Below are positions 7,381 through 16,383 of a DNA stretch of 38,073 bases, in pieces (within the stretch, counting starts at the first letter, position 1; the number at the start of each line of letters is the position of its first letter). This DNA is from Hyphomonadaceae bacterium UBA5336 (lineage in GTDB: Bacteria; Pseudomonadota; Alphaproteobacteria; Caulobacterales; Hyphomonadaceae). The notes beneath the pieces are model-generated. The model was given only the letters and a program-made list of their open reading frames with translations. It had not been told where the DNA came from and searched no databases. The stretch is taken from NCBI GenBank assembly GCA_002408125.1, contig DHQO01000027.1:54451-92523 (forward strand), read 5' to 3'. The position numbers and the translations under genes were made by a program.

Positions 7381-8187
7381 ATGTCCAGTATACGTCGTGT
7401 CGCCCTGCCCCTGGCCGCCACTTCGCTGGCCCTGCTTGCAGGATGCGCGAGCACGGGGACAGCCGAGGAACAAACGCCCACGGCCGCCACTGAGCCGGCC
7501 AATCCCGCGCTCGTCCCGGCCAGTAGCGAGGAGCGCATCCGCGCCGAACGCATGCAACCGCTGGAGCGGGCCAATTTCTGGGCACTCGAATACAACAAGG
7601 CGCCGGAAGACCTCGACACCGCCGTGTATTTCGGCAAGGCCCTGCGCGCGATCGGCAGCGAGCAGCGCGCCGTGGAAGTGATGACTGCCATCGAAGTGAT
7701 CCATCCGGCCGCCGGCGAGCCCAAGCTGGTGCGCGGGCGGGCACTGTCAGCGCTCAACCGCATCCAGGAAGCCCGGCGCGCCTTCATGGCAGCCGCGACC
7801 CTGATGCCGGAAAGCCCCGATGCGCTGGCTGCGCTCGGACTCGCCAATGACCGGATGGGGGATCATATCAGCGCCCAGACCGCCTATCGCCAGGCGCTGG
7901 AACTGTCGCCCTCACGCCCGTCCACCCTGTCCAATCTCGGCCTGTCGCTGACGCTGACCGGTGATATCGAGGAGGCCGAACAGGTGCTGCGCGAGGCGGC
8001 GGTGCTCGACCCGGAGAACACACATATCCGCCAGAACCTGGCGCTCGTGCTCGGCCTGCAGGGCCGTTATGACGAGATGATCGAGGCAGCCGGCGACGCA
8101 CCGGAAGAGGTGATGCGCCGCAATGCCGATCTCCTGCGCCGCCTGCGCGGCGATACGGCGGCTGCCACGCCGGCCGGCGCGGGCTGA
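7381..8187 (+). CDS. tadD: TadD-like TPR lipoprotein
   Basis: A 268-aa protein with a lipoprotein signal peptide (ALLAGC, lipidated Cys22), followed by helical tetratricopeptide repeats over about residues 75-245, including runs such as ALAALGLANDRMGDHISA and TLSNLGLSLTLTGDIEEA. TadD of Tad pilus loci is such a TPR lipoprotein and is needed for pilus assembly, probably as an outer-membrane scaffold. The ATG at 7381 follows GAGGAG. An upstream in-frame extension is rejected because it lacks the signal peptide at its start. It converges on tadC, with a shared terminator between them. Confidence 0.85.
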   Translation: MSSIRRVALPLAATSLALLAGCASTGTAEEQTPTAATEPANPALVPASSEERIRAERMQPLERANFWALEYNKAPEDLDTAVYFGKALRAIGSEQRAVEVMTAIEVIHPAAGEPKLVRGRALSALNRIQEARRAFMAAATLMPESPDALAALGLANDRMGDHISAQTAYRQALELSPSRPSTLSNLGLSLTLTGDIEEAEQVLREAAVLDPENTHIRQNLALVLGLQGRYDEMIEAAGDAPEEVMRRNADLLRRLRGDTAAATPAGAG

Positions 8188-8232
8188 GGCAGGCCACACC
8201 ACCCCCCAACACCCATCCCGAAGACAGATGCG

Positions 8233-8262
8233 AAACCGGCGCCGTCCAAGGCGCCGGTTTTT
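8233..8262. terminator. Terminator between convergent tadD and tadC
   Basis: The 11-bp perfect stem AAACCGGCGCC/GGCGCCGGTTT (8233-8243/8250-8260), with loop GTCCAA, is followed by T on the plus strand. It terminates tadD and, with the A-run on its other side, may also serve tadC. Confidence 0.85.
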
Positions 8263-9222
8263 CTACATTTCCTGGAACTTGATATAGGCCGGGCCGAGCA
8301 CGACGAGGAACAGGACCGGCAGGAAGAAGACGATCATCGGCACGGTCAGCTTGGCCGGCAGCGCAGCCGCCTTCTTTTCCGCCTCCGACATGCGCATCTC
8401 GCGGTTTTCCTTGGCCATCACGCGCAGCGCATCGCCCAGCGGCGTACCGTAGCGCTCGCCCTGGACCAGCGCCATGCAGACCGATTTCACGCCTTCATGG
8501 CCGGTGCGCTTGGCGAGATTCTCATAGGCCATGCGGCGTTCTGGAAGATAGGAAAGCTCGGCAGTCGTGAGGGTCAGTTCTTCTGCGAGTTCAGCAGAAG
8601 CCGAGCCGACCTCGCTGCCCACCTTGGCAAACGCCATCTCAATGGACATGCCCGATTCCACGCAGATCAGCATCATGTCCAGTGCGTCGGGGAAGGCTTT
8701 CATGATGGACTTCTGGCGCTGGGCCTTCACATTCGAGATGTAGAGATTGGGCGCATAGAAGCCGATCGCGGCGCCGACGAGAAGCACACTGTATTTCTGC
8801 ACTGTCGCGAGGCCGAAATCATTGACGAAGAAGATGTAGAAAAACATCAACATTGCGCCCACGAAGGGCAGCGAGAAACGGAAGAAGTAGAAGGTCGCGA
8901 TGGGCTTCGGACCGCGGAAACCGGCCTGGGCCAGCTTCTGCTCGACATTGGGGTCTTCCAGCAGGGTCGCAAGGTTCAGCTTCTTGGTGATGTCGGCCAT
9001 CGCGCCCTTGGCTTCGCGGCGGATCGACTTTTCCTCCAGGCGCGCACGCGACTGCTTGCGCAGTTTTTCGCGCTGGCTGGTCACCGCCTTCAGGCGGGTC
9101 TCCAGCTTGTCGCCCTTGAGCAGCGGCAGGCTGAGCGACAGGATCGTGCCGAACATGGCCAGCGCAGCGAGCGCCGAGGCGATGGTGGGCCCGTTCAGGT
9201 ATGTGAGGGCAAAGCTTTCCAT
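8263..9222 (-). CDS. tadC: Tad pilus platform protein TadC (CpaH)
   Basis: A 319-aa inner-membrane protein of the type II secretion F family, one of the two platform proteins that couple the TadA ATPase to Flp pilus assembly. Hydrophobic segments lie near residues 10-35, 115-160 and 290-315. The T2SF domain follows FPDALDMMLICVESGMS, and the conserved region ALVQGERYGTPLGDALRVM is present. GGAGGAG stands 8 nt before the start. Last gene of the minus-strand cpa run, 16 nt after tadB. Confidence 0.93.
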   Translation of the reverse strand: MESFALTYLNGPTIASALAALAMFGTILSLSLPLLKGDKLETRLKAVTSQREKLRKQSRARLEEKSIRREAKGAMADITKKLNLATLLEDPNVEQKLAQAGFRGPKPIATFYFFRFSLPFVGAMLMFFYIFFVNDFGLATVQKYSVLLVGAAIGFYAPNLYISNVKAQRQKSIMKAFPDALDMMLICVESGMSIEMAFAKVGSEVGSASAELAEELTLTTAELSYLPERRMAYENLAKRTGHEGVKSVCMALVQGERYGTPLGDALRVMAKENREMRMSEAEKKAAALPAKLTVPMIVFFLPVLFLVVLGPAYIKFQEM

Positions 9223-9238
9223 GGGCCTGGCTCCTCCG

Positions 9239-10267
9239 TCAGATCTCGAAATTGATCATGCGGCGCATCACCATGATGCCGCAGAACATGAAGAAGGCCG
9301 CCATCGCCAGGATCATGTGACCGGTCGGCTTGATGAACAGCTCCATGATGTAGCCGGGCGTGGTGACATAGACCATGGTCCCCACCGCGAAGGGCAGCGA
9401 GCCGATGATCATGGCCGAGGCCTTGGCTTCCGACGACATGGCCTTGATCTTCTCGCGCATCATCTTCCGGGAACGGATGATCGAAGACAGGTTACCGAGC
9501 GCTTCGGAAAGGTTACCCCCCGACTTGGACTGGATGTTCAGCACAATGACGAAGAAGTTCACTTCCGGCAGTGGTACGCGGCGGTAGAACTTGCCGAGCG
9601 CCTGCTCGACCGTGTTGCCCATCTTGATATTATCCGACAACTGACGGAACTCCCCGCCCAGCGGCTCCGGGCTTTCCCGGCCGATGATCTGGAGACACTC
9701 GTTCAGCGGCAGGCCGGACTTCACACCGCGCACGATGATGTCGATGGCGTCGGCGAACTGGTTGGTCATCTTCTTGTTCCGGCCCTTGGCCAGCATGCCC
9801 AGCATCCAGCGCGGCAGGCCAAGAAAACCGGCAAAGCCGGCCGCGGCCACGACGGCAAATTGCGAGCGCAGCTCGATCCCGCTGACAGTCAGGCCATCGG
9901 CGCCCGACAGATAGGCCAGCGTCGCCATCATCACGCCGACCACGGCGGAAATGACCCAGAAGGTCGAAACCGGGATTTCAAGACCGGCCTGCTGCAGGCG
10001 CGAGCCGATATCCCGCGGCATGATGGAGCGCTTCCTCGCCGCGCTCTCATCGCGCAGATTATCCAGCAATTGCTGGGTCTGGCGCCGGCGATGCTCGTTG
10101 CGGTCACTCTTGGTGCGCTTGCCGCCAGGCTTTTGCTGGACTTGCAGCTGTTTGGCACGCTTGGTCGCCGAGGTCTCGCCCCCGCCGGCAAAGGCCAGGC
10201 CGACCCCGGCCACGGCCAGGAAGGCCAGGCCGGCAATGCCGTAGAGGATGAGGTCGCTTTGCTGCAT
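9239..10267 (-). CDS. tadB: Tad pilus platform protein TadB (CpaG)
   Basis: A 342-aa inner-membrane T2SF-family protein, partner of TadC in the pilus assembly platform. An N-terminal membrane helix is followed by a basic cytoplasmic stretch (about 35-85), two more helices near 105-155, the T2SF domain with FADAIDIIVRGVKSGLPLNE and NIQSKSGGNLSEALGNLS, and two C-terminal helices. The start lies 5 nt after the cpaF stop with little ribosome-binding site, which suggests translational coupling. Confidence 0.93.
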   Translation of the reverse strand: MQQSDLILYGIAGLAFLAVAGVGLAFAGGGETSATKRAKQLQVQQKPGGKRTKSDRNEHRRRQTQQLLDNLRDESAARKRSIMPRDIGSRLQQAGLEIPVSTFWVISAVVGVMMATLAYLSGADGLTVSGIELRSQFAVVAAAGFAGFLGLPRWMLGMLAKGRNKKMTNQFADAIDIIVRGVKSGLPLNECLQIIGRESPEPLGGEFRQLSDNIKMGNTVEQALGKFYRRVPLPEVNFFVIVLNIQSKSGGNLSEALGNLSSIIRSRKMMREKIKAMSSEAKASAMIIGSLPFAVGTMVYVTTPGYIMELFIKPTGHMILAMAAFFMFCGIMVMRRMINFEI

Positions 10268-10272
10268 GGCGA

Positions 10273-11718
10273 TCAGTCCAGACTGTCCAGGGCGCGGGCG
10301 AGGTCGCGTTCCAGGCTGTAATAGGAGGCGCGCTCCCAGAAGCGCGGGCGACCGATCCCGGTGCCGCGATGGGCACCCTTGATCTTGCCCTTGTCGTCTT
10401 CACCGTCGATTTCGTATTTCAGGATATCCTGGAGGATGATGGTATCGCCTTCCAGGCCCATCACTTCGGTCACGCACATGATCTTCCGTGAGCCGTCGCG
10501 CAGGCGCGAGGCCTGGACGACAACATCGATCGAGCCGACGATCATTTCACGGATGGTCTTCGCCGGCAGCGAGAAGCCGCCCATGGTGATCATGGATTCC
10601 ACACGGGAAAGGGCTTCGCGGGGGGAGTTGGCGTGCAGCGTGCCCATGGAACCGTCGTGGCCGGTGTTCATGGCCTGCAGGAGGTCGAACGCCTCAGGGC
10701 CACGCACCTCGCCGACGATAATCCGTTCCGGGCGCATCCGCAGACAGTTCTTGACCAGGTCACGCATGGAGACCGCGCCGGAGCCTTCAATGTTTGGCGG
10801 GCGGGTTTCAAGGCGCACGACGTGGGGCTGCTGGAGCTGAAGCTCGGCGGAGTCTTCGCATGTGATGACCCGCTCGCCGGGCTCGATGAAGCCGGTCAGG
10901 CAGTTCAGCAGCGTCGTCTTGCCCGAGCCGGTACCGCCGGAGATCAGGATGTTACAACGCGCATGACCGATGATGCGGAGGATTTCCGCACCCGCCGGCG
11001 AGATCGATCCGAAATTGACGAGGTCGTTCAGGCGCAGCTTGTCCTTCTTGAACTTCCGGATGGTGAGGGTCGGCCCGTCAATTGCCAGCGGCGGGGCGAT
11101 CACGTTCACCCGCGAGCCGTCGAGCAGGCGCGCATCGCAGATCGGGGAGCTTTCATCCACGCGCCGGCCAACCTGGGACACGATGCGCTGGCAGATATTC
11201 ATCAGCTGGGCGTTGTCGCGGAAGCGGATATTGGTCCGCTCGATCTTGCCATTGACCTCGATATAGGTCGTGTCGGCGCCGTTCACCATGATATCGGCGA
11301 TGTCATCGCGCGCCAGCAGGGGTTCGAGCGGGCCATAGCCGAGCACATCATTACAGATATCGTCGAGCAGCTGTTCCTGCTCGGAAATCGACATCACGAC
11401 ATTCTTGATGGCGATGATCTCGACCACGATGTCGCGGATCTCTTCACGCGCGCTTTCCGCATCCAGCTGGGCCAGCTGCGACAGATCGATGGTATCGATC
11501 AGCGCGTTGAAGATGGTCATCTTGGTCTGGTAGTACTGCTCCGAGCGCTCCTCGATGCGGCGCACCGGTTCATGATCGGTCTTCGGCGCCGGCTTCGGCA
11601 CCGGGGCAGGCTTGGGCACGGCTGCGGCGGCTTTCTTTGGCGCAGGTTTGGGCGCAGCCGGTGCCGGAGGGGGCACGGCTGCGGGTTGGGCACCTGCGGG
11701 TTTCTTACCAAACGCCAT
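10273..11718 (-). CDS. cpaF: Tad secretion ATPase CpaF/TadA
   Basis: A 481-aa hexameric secretion ATPase of the VirB11/PulE class that powers Flp pilus extension and, in Caulobacter, retraction. The Walker A motif GGTGSGKT is at 261-268, the Walker B region RIIVGEVRG at about 332-340, and the family histidine box TGHDGSMGTLHANS at about 352-365. The first 45 residues are a Pro/Ala/Lys-rich low-complexity linker, typical of CpaF N-termini. AGGA precedes the ATG. It lies between cpaE (17 nt) and tadB (5 nt). Confidence 0.96.
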   Translation of the reverse strand: MAFGKKPAGAQPAAVPPPAPAAPKPAPKKAAAAVPKPAPVPKPAPKTDHEPVRRIEERSEQYYQTKMTIFNALIDTIDLSQLAQLDAESAREEIRDIVVEIIAIKNVVMSISEQEQLLDDICNDVLGYGPLEPLLARDDIADIMVNGADTTYIEVNGKIERTNIRFRDNAQLMNICQRIVSQVGRRVDESSPICDARLLDGSRVNVIAPPLAIDGPTLTIRKFKKDKLRLNDLVNFGSISPAGAEILRIIGHARCNILISGGTGSGKTTLLNCLTGFIEPGERVITCEDSAELQLQQPHVVRLETRPPNIEGSGAVSMRDLVKNCLRMRPERIIVGEVRGPEAFDLLQAMNTGHDGSMGTLHANSPREALSRVESMITMGGFSLPAKTIREMIVGSIDVVVQASRLRDGSRKIMCVTEVMGLEGDTIILQDILKYEIDGEDDKGKIKGAHRGTGIGRPRFWERASYYSLERDLARALDSLD

Positions 11719-11735
11719 GTGTCAGTCCTGTCCCC

Positions 11736-13175
11736 TTACTTGCCCAGAAGCTTTGCCAGGAGGCTCTTGGTCGGCTGCTCCACACTCTGGCCGGTGATCA
11801 GAGACGCCAGATGGTCGATCGCCAGGGAGGGCTTGGCGGCCGGATCGGTCTCGGAGATCATCTGGCCGTTATTGGAGGCCAGGCCGAACAGGTGCGGCTC
11901 GAAGGGCAACACGATGGAGGGCTCGATGCCGATGGCCGCGGCGAAATCCTTCACCGGGATTTCAGGCCGCTTGGGCACGCCGGCCATGTTCAGCACCAGG
12001 CGCGGCTTGGAATCGTTCGGGCGGCTCGCGACCAGCTGATCGATGATGTTCTTGCCATTGCGCAGCGAAGCGAGATCGGGCTGGCAGACCACGACGAGTT
12101 CGTCAGCATTGATCAGTGTCTCGATCACCCAGCTCGACCAGGTATGCGGCATGTCGAGCACCACATAGGGCGTGTTGCGGCGCACGGTCTCGATCACCTT
12201 CGCATAGGCGTCGGCGGAGATCTCGGGCAGGTCAGCCACGGTCGCCGGCGCAGCGAAGAGTGACAGGCGGTCTGTGGCCTTGGCCAGCAGGCGATTGACC
12301 ACGGCCTCGTCAGCGCGCTCGGGGTCCAGCAGGGCGTCGATCACGGTCTGCTGGGGGTCTTCGTTGAAGTCGAGCGCGGTGGTGCCGAAAGAGACGTCGA
12401 GATCAACCAGCGTGGTGTTCACCCGGCCATTCTCGGCCATCGCCCAGGCGAGATTGTGGGCAATCGTGGAGGCGCCCACGCCGCCCTTGGCGCCGACCAC
12501 GGCGATCGAGCGGCCCATGAAAGGCGCATCGGGATCGTTGAACAGGTCAGCGATGGACCGGATCACCTGCAGCGGCTGGATCGGCGGAACAAGATACTCG
12601 CTCACACCGCGCGCCACCAGCTTGCGGTAGAGCGGGATGTCGTTTGTGGTGCCGATCACCATGACCTCGACACCGGGCTCGCACTGGCCGGCCAGGCGGT
12701 CGATATCGTCGACCATGCGGGAGGCTGGCGCGGTGCTTTCCACCATCAGCAGGTTCGGCGTGGCGTTCTGGCCGAGATACTGGATCGCGGCATCCAGCCC
12801 GCCATCATGGATCTCGATGCTGGTGCGGCCGAGCCGGCGGTCGCGCGCAATGGTTTCGATCAGGTCGCGGGTCTCGGGCTTTTCGACGAAGGCATAGATC
12901 GAGATCGCCGGGATCGGACGGTCGCCGGCAGACGGCATGTCGTCACCCATAAGCAGGGTCTCCGCCGTCGGCTCGGCCGGCACATAGGGATCCAGCGCCT
13001 TGGCGGGCGGATTGAGATCCACACCAATCGAGGGCGCATCGTCCAGCGCGTCGCTGAACGCTTCTTGCGCCGCCGGCGCCGGGCGAGACTGGTCACCCTT
13101 GCCCGGTTCGAACTCATCCAAGGAATCGAGCTCGAAATCGAAATCGTCTTCGAAAAGAGTGCTTTCCTTGCCCAT
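11736..13175 (-). CDS. cpaE: Pilus localisation ATPase CpaE/TadZ
   Basis: A 479-aa protein joining an acidic N-terminal segment, a pseudo-receiver domain (about 90-215) and a ParA/MinD-type ATPase domain (about 225-400). The deviant Walker A reads GAKGGVGAST: the signature first lysine is present, but the usual second lysine is replaced by Ala-Ser, the TadZ/CpaE pattern. CpaE places the pilus machine at the cell pole in Caulobacter. LDMPHTWSSW is the conserved CpaE region near Walker B. It lies between cpaD (42-bp gap holding a small hairpin) and cpaF. Confidence 0.94.
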   Translation of the reverse strand: MGKESTLFEDDFDFELDSLDEFEPGKGDQSRPAPAAQEAFSDALDDAPSIGVDLNPPAKALDPYVPAEPTAETLLMGDDMPSAGDRPIPAISIYAFVEKPETRDLIETIARDRRLGRTSIEIHDGGLDAAIQYLGQNATPNLLMVESTAPASRMVDDIDRLAGQCEPGVEVMVIGTTNDIPLYRKLVARGVSEYLVPPIQPLQVIRSIADLFNDPDAPFMGRSIAVVGAKGGVGASTIAHNLAWAMAENGRVNTTLVDLDVSFGTTALDFNEDPQQTVIDALLDPERADEAVVNRLLAKATDRLSLFAAPATVADLPEISADAYAKVIETVRRNTPYVVLDMPHTWSSWVIETLINADELVVVCQPDLASLRNGKNIIDQLVASRPNDSKPRLVLNMAGVPKRPEIPVKDFAAAIGIEPSIVLPFEPHLFGLASNNGQMISETDPAAKPSLAIDHLASLITGQSVEQPTKSLLAKLLGK

Positions 13176-13192
13176 CTGCTCTTACTCCAAAT

Positions 13193-13208
13193 TGCGCCGG
13201 TGGGCGCA
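13193..13208 (-). promoter_or_regulatory. Small hairpin between cpaD and cpaE
   Basis: TGCGCC-GGTG-GGCGCA forms a 6-bp stem with a tetraloop in the only sizeable gap inside the cpaC-tadC run. With no T-run it is not a terminator. It may mark an mRNA processing or stabilising site that sets different levels of CpaD and CpaE. Confidence 0.35.
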
Positions 13209-13217
13209 CAATACTTG

Positions 13218-13910
13218 CTAGTCTGCGCTGCCCGACGAGGAGACCAATTCGCCATTACCTGCCGCGCCGGACGCTGCGCCCGCGCGATAGGCTTCCATAA
13301 TCAAAGACACCCGGCGCGAATCGCGCGGATCCAGCTCGCGCTGCGACAGCAGATCGCCCGGATCGGCCAGCATCGCAGCCATGTTCGCGCGCACCGAGCA
13401 GCCGAAATAGCTCGGCTCGTTATTGCTCGAAATATCGGCCATATTGTAGGAGGCCAGCGACAGGCATTCCGGCGCCACCACCTCATAGACATCAAAGCTC
13501 ATCAGCACCGGCGTGTTCATGCCGCCGGCATCATAGGTCGCGCCGCTGATCTGTTCCCAGGCCACGCCATTCTGCCAGGCAATGTTGCGCAGTTCCTTGA
13601 CCACTTCGACCGCCATGTCGGGATAGCTGCCGTTCTCGGGCATCACCATGTAGAGCGGGCCATGACCGCGGTCGCGATAGGCGGCCACAAAGCGCTCCAT
13701 GGCGCGCACATCGGCAATCTGCAGCTGCGGATAGGCCGGATCGACCGAGACTTCGAGCACTTCGCGGGACTTTTCGACGCCGATCGTGTTGTGATCGAGC
13801 GGCGTACCGTGGAAGGACACGTTCACAGGGGTCACACGCTCGCTGGCGCAGGCGCCGAGCAGAACCAGCGCCAGGCCGGAGAAAAGCGTGCGGGCAGAGA
13901 TCTCAGCCAT
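13218..13910 (-). CDS. cpaD: CpaD family pilus lipoprotein
   Basis: A 230-aa lipoprotein with signal peptide and lipobox LLGAC (Cys21). It matches the CpaD family of Tad loci: conserved stretches include YPQLQIADVRAMERFV, and a region near SLASYNMADISSNNEPSYFGC with two Cys residues. CpaD is thought to help the CpaC secretin at the outer membrane. It starts 3 nt after the cpaC stop, with GAGGAG overlapping the end of cpaC. The C-terminus is Gly/Ser/Ala-rich. Confidence 0.9.
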   Translation of the reverse strand: MAEISARTLFSGLALVLLGACASERVTPVNVSFHGTPLDHNTIGVEKSREVLEVSVDPAYPQLQIADVRAMERFVAAYRDRGHGPLYMVMPENGSYPDMAVEVVKELRNIAWQNGVAWEQISGATYDAGGMNTPVLMSFDVYEVVAPECLSLASYNMADISSNNEPSYFGCSVRANMAAMLADPGDLLSQRELDPRDSRRVSLIMEAYRAGAASGAAGNGELVSSSGSAD

Positions 13911-13913
13911 CGT

Positions 13914-15413
13914 CTACTCCTCGATAAAGCCCACCGGGGCACGGTAGGATTCAGAGTCGATTTCAGCATCGCCATTGCCGTAGACGCGGTTCAGGCGGCC
14001 AAACAGGATCGTGTCGGTGTCGCTCGGATTGGAGAAGCCGTCGGCCGGCGTGCGCAGGTCTCTCTTCTCGGCCGGGTCGACCAGGTAGGGCGTGATGATG
14101 ATGACCAGTTCGGTCTCGTCATTGGCGAAGTCGCGCGACTGGAACAGGGTGCCGAGCACCGGGACATTCTTGATGCCCGGAATCTGGTCGAGCTCCTGGC
14201 GGGTGCGCGACTGGATCAGGCCGGCGAGCATCATGGAGCGCCCGGAGGGCAGTTCCACGGTGGACTCCACCCGGCGCACGGTCAGGGCCGGCACACCGCC
14301 GACCGCCCCTTGCGCGGACAGTTCCGACACTTCCGTACCGACGCGCAGGGAGATCCGGTTTTCCGACAGCACAACGGGGGTAAAGCCGAGGCCGACACCG
14401 TATTGGCGGAACTCGATTCCGGAGACGCCATTGTTTCCGGCCGGGGTCGGGATCGGGAATTCACCGCCGGCCAGGAAGGTCGCCGTTTCGCCCGACACCG
14501 CCGTGATGTTCGGCTCGGCCAGCGTCCGCGCGATGCCGACACGCTCTAGCGCATTGATGTCCAGGTTGACCTGGCTCTGGAGGATGTTGCCGACAAAGTT
14601 CTGGTAGCCAAGCGAAGCCGCCAGGCCGCCCGAGGAGGTGCCGAGATCGGTCTCACCGCCGGCATTCAGAGACCGGTTGGAGGGGATCGGCGTTTCCAGC
14701 AGGTCGAGATTGCCATCCACATCGACAATCGGATTGCCGAAGATGTCATACTGTACGGCTTCTGCGATGCCCACGCTCTCGGTGTCGCCGAAGGAAACGT
14801 CGCCGCTTGGCCGGATGCCGAGCTGTTTCAGGAAGGTGCGCGACATTTCCACGACACGCACTTCCAGCAGCACCTGGTCCTTGGCGGCAACATCGAGCAT
14901 GTTCACGATGCCATCGTCCTCCGCGCCATACAGCTTCACCAACTGCATGACCTGCTCACTCTCTGAGACCGAGGCGACCGAGCCGGTCAGGACGACTGCG
15001 CCATTCACCGATTCCACATTCACCCGCGCATCAGGCAAGTGGCGGAGCAGAACATCGCGCATCCCAGACAGGTCGTTCTCGACCACGATTTCGAGGTTCA
15101 GGAGTTCGCGGCCCTGCTCGTCGAACAGGAAGGCATTGGTCTCACCGGTGGTCACACCGCGGAAGATGATCCGCCGGGTGGTCTGCACCACGGCGTCGGC
15201 GATGCCGGAATTGGTAATCACAACATCGGCGACCGGGCGCGGCAGGTCGATCACGGTGGACTTGTTGAGCCCGAGACGCACGGTCTGGGAAACATTGGAC
15301 TGGCCGGGCTCGGTGATGTTCACACCGATCAGGTTTTCCGCCTGGCTGACCGGCGCGGCGGCCAGCGCCAATGCCAGGGCTGCAAGGGGACGTGTGAGAG
15401 AGGCAGTGGCCAT
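13914..15413 (-). CDS. cpaC: Tad pilus outer-membrane secretin CpaC/RcpA
   Basis: A 499-aa secretin forming the outer-membrane channel of the Flp pilus. It has a cleavable signal peptide (ending about SQAEN), an N-terminal pilus-associated domain, a BON-like segment (VNVESVNGAVVLTGSVASVSE region) and a C-terminal secretin domain with RTLAEPNITAVSGETATFLAGG (positions 14466-14530) and VPVLGTLFQSRDF. Length is typical. GGAGGAG stands 9 nt before the ATG. It lies 3 nt after cpaB and 3 nt before cpaD, in a tightly packed operon. Confidence 0.95.
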   Translation of the reverse strand: MATASLTRPLAALALALAAAPVSQAENLIGVNITEPGQSNVSQTVRLGLNKSTVIDLPRPVADVVITNSGIADAVVQTTRRIIFRGVTTGETNAFLFDEQGRELLNLEIVVENDLSGMRDVLLRHLPDARVNVESVNGAVVLTGSVASVSESEQVMQLVKLYGAEDDGIVNMLDVAAKDQVLLEVRVVEMSRTFLKQLGIRPSGDVSFGDTESVGIAEAVQYDIFGNPIVDVDGNLDLLETPIPSNRSLNAGGETDLGTSSGGLAASLGYQNFVGNILQSQVNLDINALERVGIARTLAEPNITAVSGETATFLAGGEFPIPTPAGNNGVSGIEFRQYGVGLGFTPVVLSENRISLRVGTEVSELSAQGAVGGVPALTVRRVESTVELPSGRSMMLAGLIQSRTRQELDQIPGIKNVPVLGTLFQSRDFANDETELVIIITPYLVDPAEKRDLRTPADGFSNPSDTDTILFGRLNRVYGNGDAEIDSESYRAPVGFIEE

Positions 15414-15416
15414 GGC

Positions 15417-16301
15417 TCAGCTCTCCTCCGGCGCTTCAAGCGAGACACCACCCTGGCGAAACACCCTGACAGCACCTTTCTGCTGGCCGACCCCCTCCTG
15501 GAAGGGGCCGACATTGAGGAGGAAATCGGTACGCGCGAGGGTTGGTCCCCCCTCGACCGCGTCCTGGATTGACCGCAACGCCATGGTGACCTTGCCGAGC
15601 CGGTCGGCCAGCACCAGCAGGCGCGCCTGGTCGGGATAAAGCTCCACGGTCGCGGTCGAGCCGATGGCGAACTGGCCGGCCGTGTCATCGGAGAAGATCT
15701 GGTCGATGGCGAGAATGCGGACATTCTCCATGATTGTCGTGGTCGTGGGGCGCACGATTTCCTCACCGAACTCGTCCTTGCCCATGATCAGGTCGTAGGT
15801 GATCATCACATCGACGCGGTCGCCGGGCAGGATGAAGCCGCCAGAGGCATTGTCGACGCTGATCTCGACAGAGACCGCGCGCATGCCGGGCGTCAGCAGC
15901 GCGGCCATGTAACCGGTCTCGCCCTTCTGTACGATTTTCGACGGCAGGACCGGCTCGTTCTGGACCATGGCAGTGCGCACGACACTGCCCGAGAGATCCT
16001 CGATCGCCGTCGGGAAGATGTCCTGGGTGTAGTAGTTCACGTTCAGCGTGGCGTCCGGCCATTCCTTCCATTCGAAATCGACCGCCGAGAGCAGACGACC
16101 GACAGGAACGTCCTGGGTGAGCACGAGTACCGGGGTTTGCGGCACCTCGATCACCTCGGTGATGGTGATCGGCGCCGGCTGCTCGCCCGTCTCGACCGGA
16201 GCGACCGGCGCAGGCTCTGGCGCCATGTTGCGCACGAGGAATGCGGCTCCAGCCGCAGCGATGGCCGCAACCAGCAAGATGATGATGCGCATGGGTGACA
16301 T
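15417..16301 (-). CDS. cpaB: Flp pilus assembly protein CpaB/RcpC
   Basis: A 294-aa periplasmic protein with an N-terminal membrane anchor, a Pro-rich spacer and an SAF domain (about 55-120, with VLTQDVPVGRLLSAVDFEW), followed by the RcpC/CpaB domain containing ALLTPGMRAVSVEIS and FILPGDRVDVMITYD. CpaB is thought to link inner-membrane parts of the machine to the secretin, perhaps through peptidoglycan. The ATG at 16301 has GAGG 7 nt upstream. A CtrA-like box lies 68 bp upstream, so this gene may have its own promoter behind cpaA. Confidence 0.93.
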   Translation of the reverse strand: MSPMRIIILLVAAIAAAGAAFLVRNMAPEPAPVAPVETGEQPAPITITEVIEVPQTPVLVLTQDVPVGRLLSAVDFEWKEWPDATLNVNYYTQDIFPTAIEDLSGSVVRTAMVQNEPVLPSKIVQKGETGYMAALLTPGMRAVSVEISVDNASGGFILPGDRVDVMITYDLIMGKDEFGEEIVRPTTTTIMENVRILAIDQIFSDDTAGQFAIGSTATVELYPDQARLLVLADRLGKVTMALRSIQDAVEGGPTLARTDFLLNVGPFQEGVGQQKGAVRVFRQGGVSLEAPEES

Positions 16302-16368
16302 CGAACTACCTCAAATCCCGCCGCGTTACCGCCGGCTTTTTCTATTTTCGTAAAATCCCACACCCGAC

Positions 16369-16383
16369 CTAAGGCATGGTTAA
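16369..16383 (-). promoter_or_regulatory. CtrA-like box upstream of cpaB
   Basis: On the minus strand the site reads TTAA-CCATGCC-TTAG: one mismatch from TTAA-N7-TTAA, and it contains the TTAACCAT form seen at Caulobacter CtrA targets. It overlaps the cpaA stop codon and ends 68 bp before the cpaB ATG. Confidence 0.45.

Noticed and set aside
12456..14549. 697-codon open frame on the plus strand
   Set aside because: It runs antisense through cpaE, cpaD and cpaC, which have clear homology and ribosome-binding sites. Long antisense frames are expected in GC-rich DNA.
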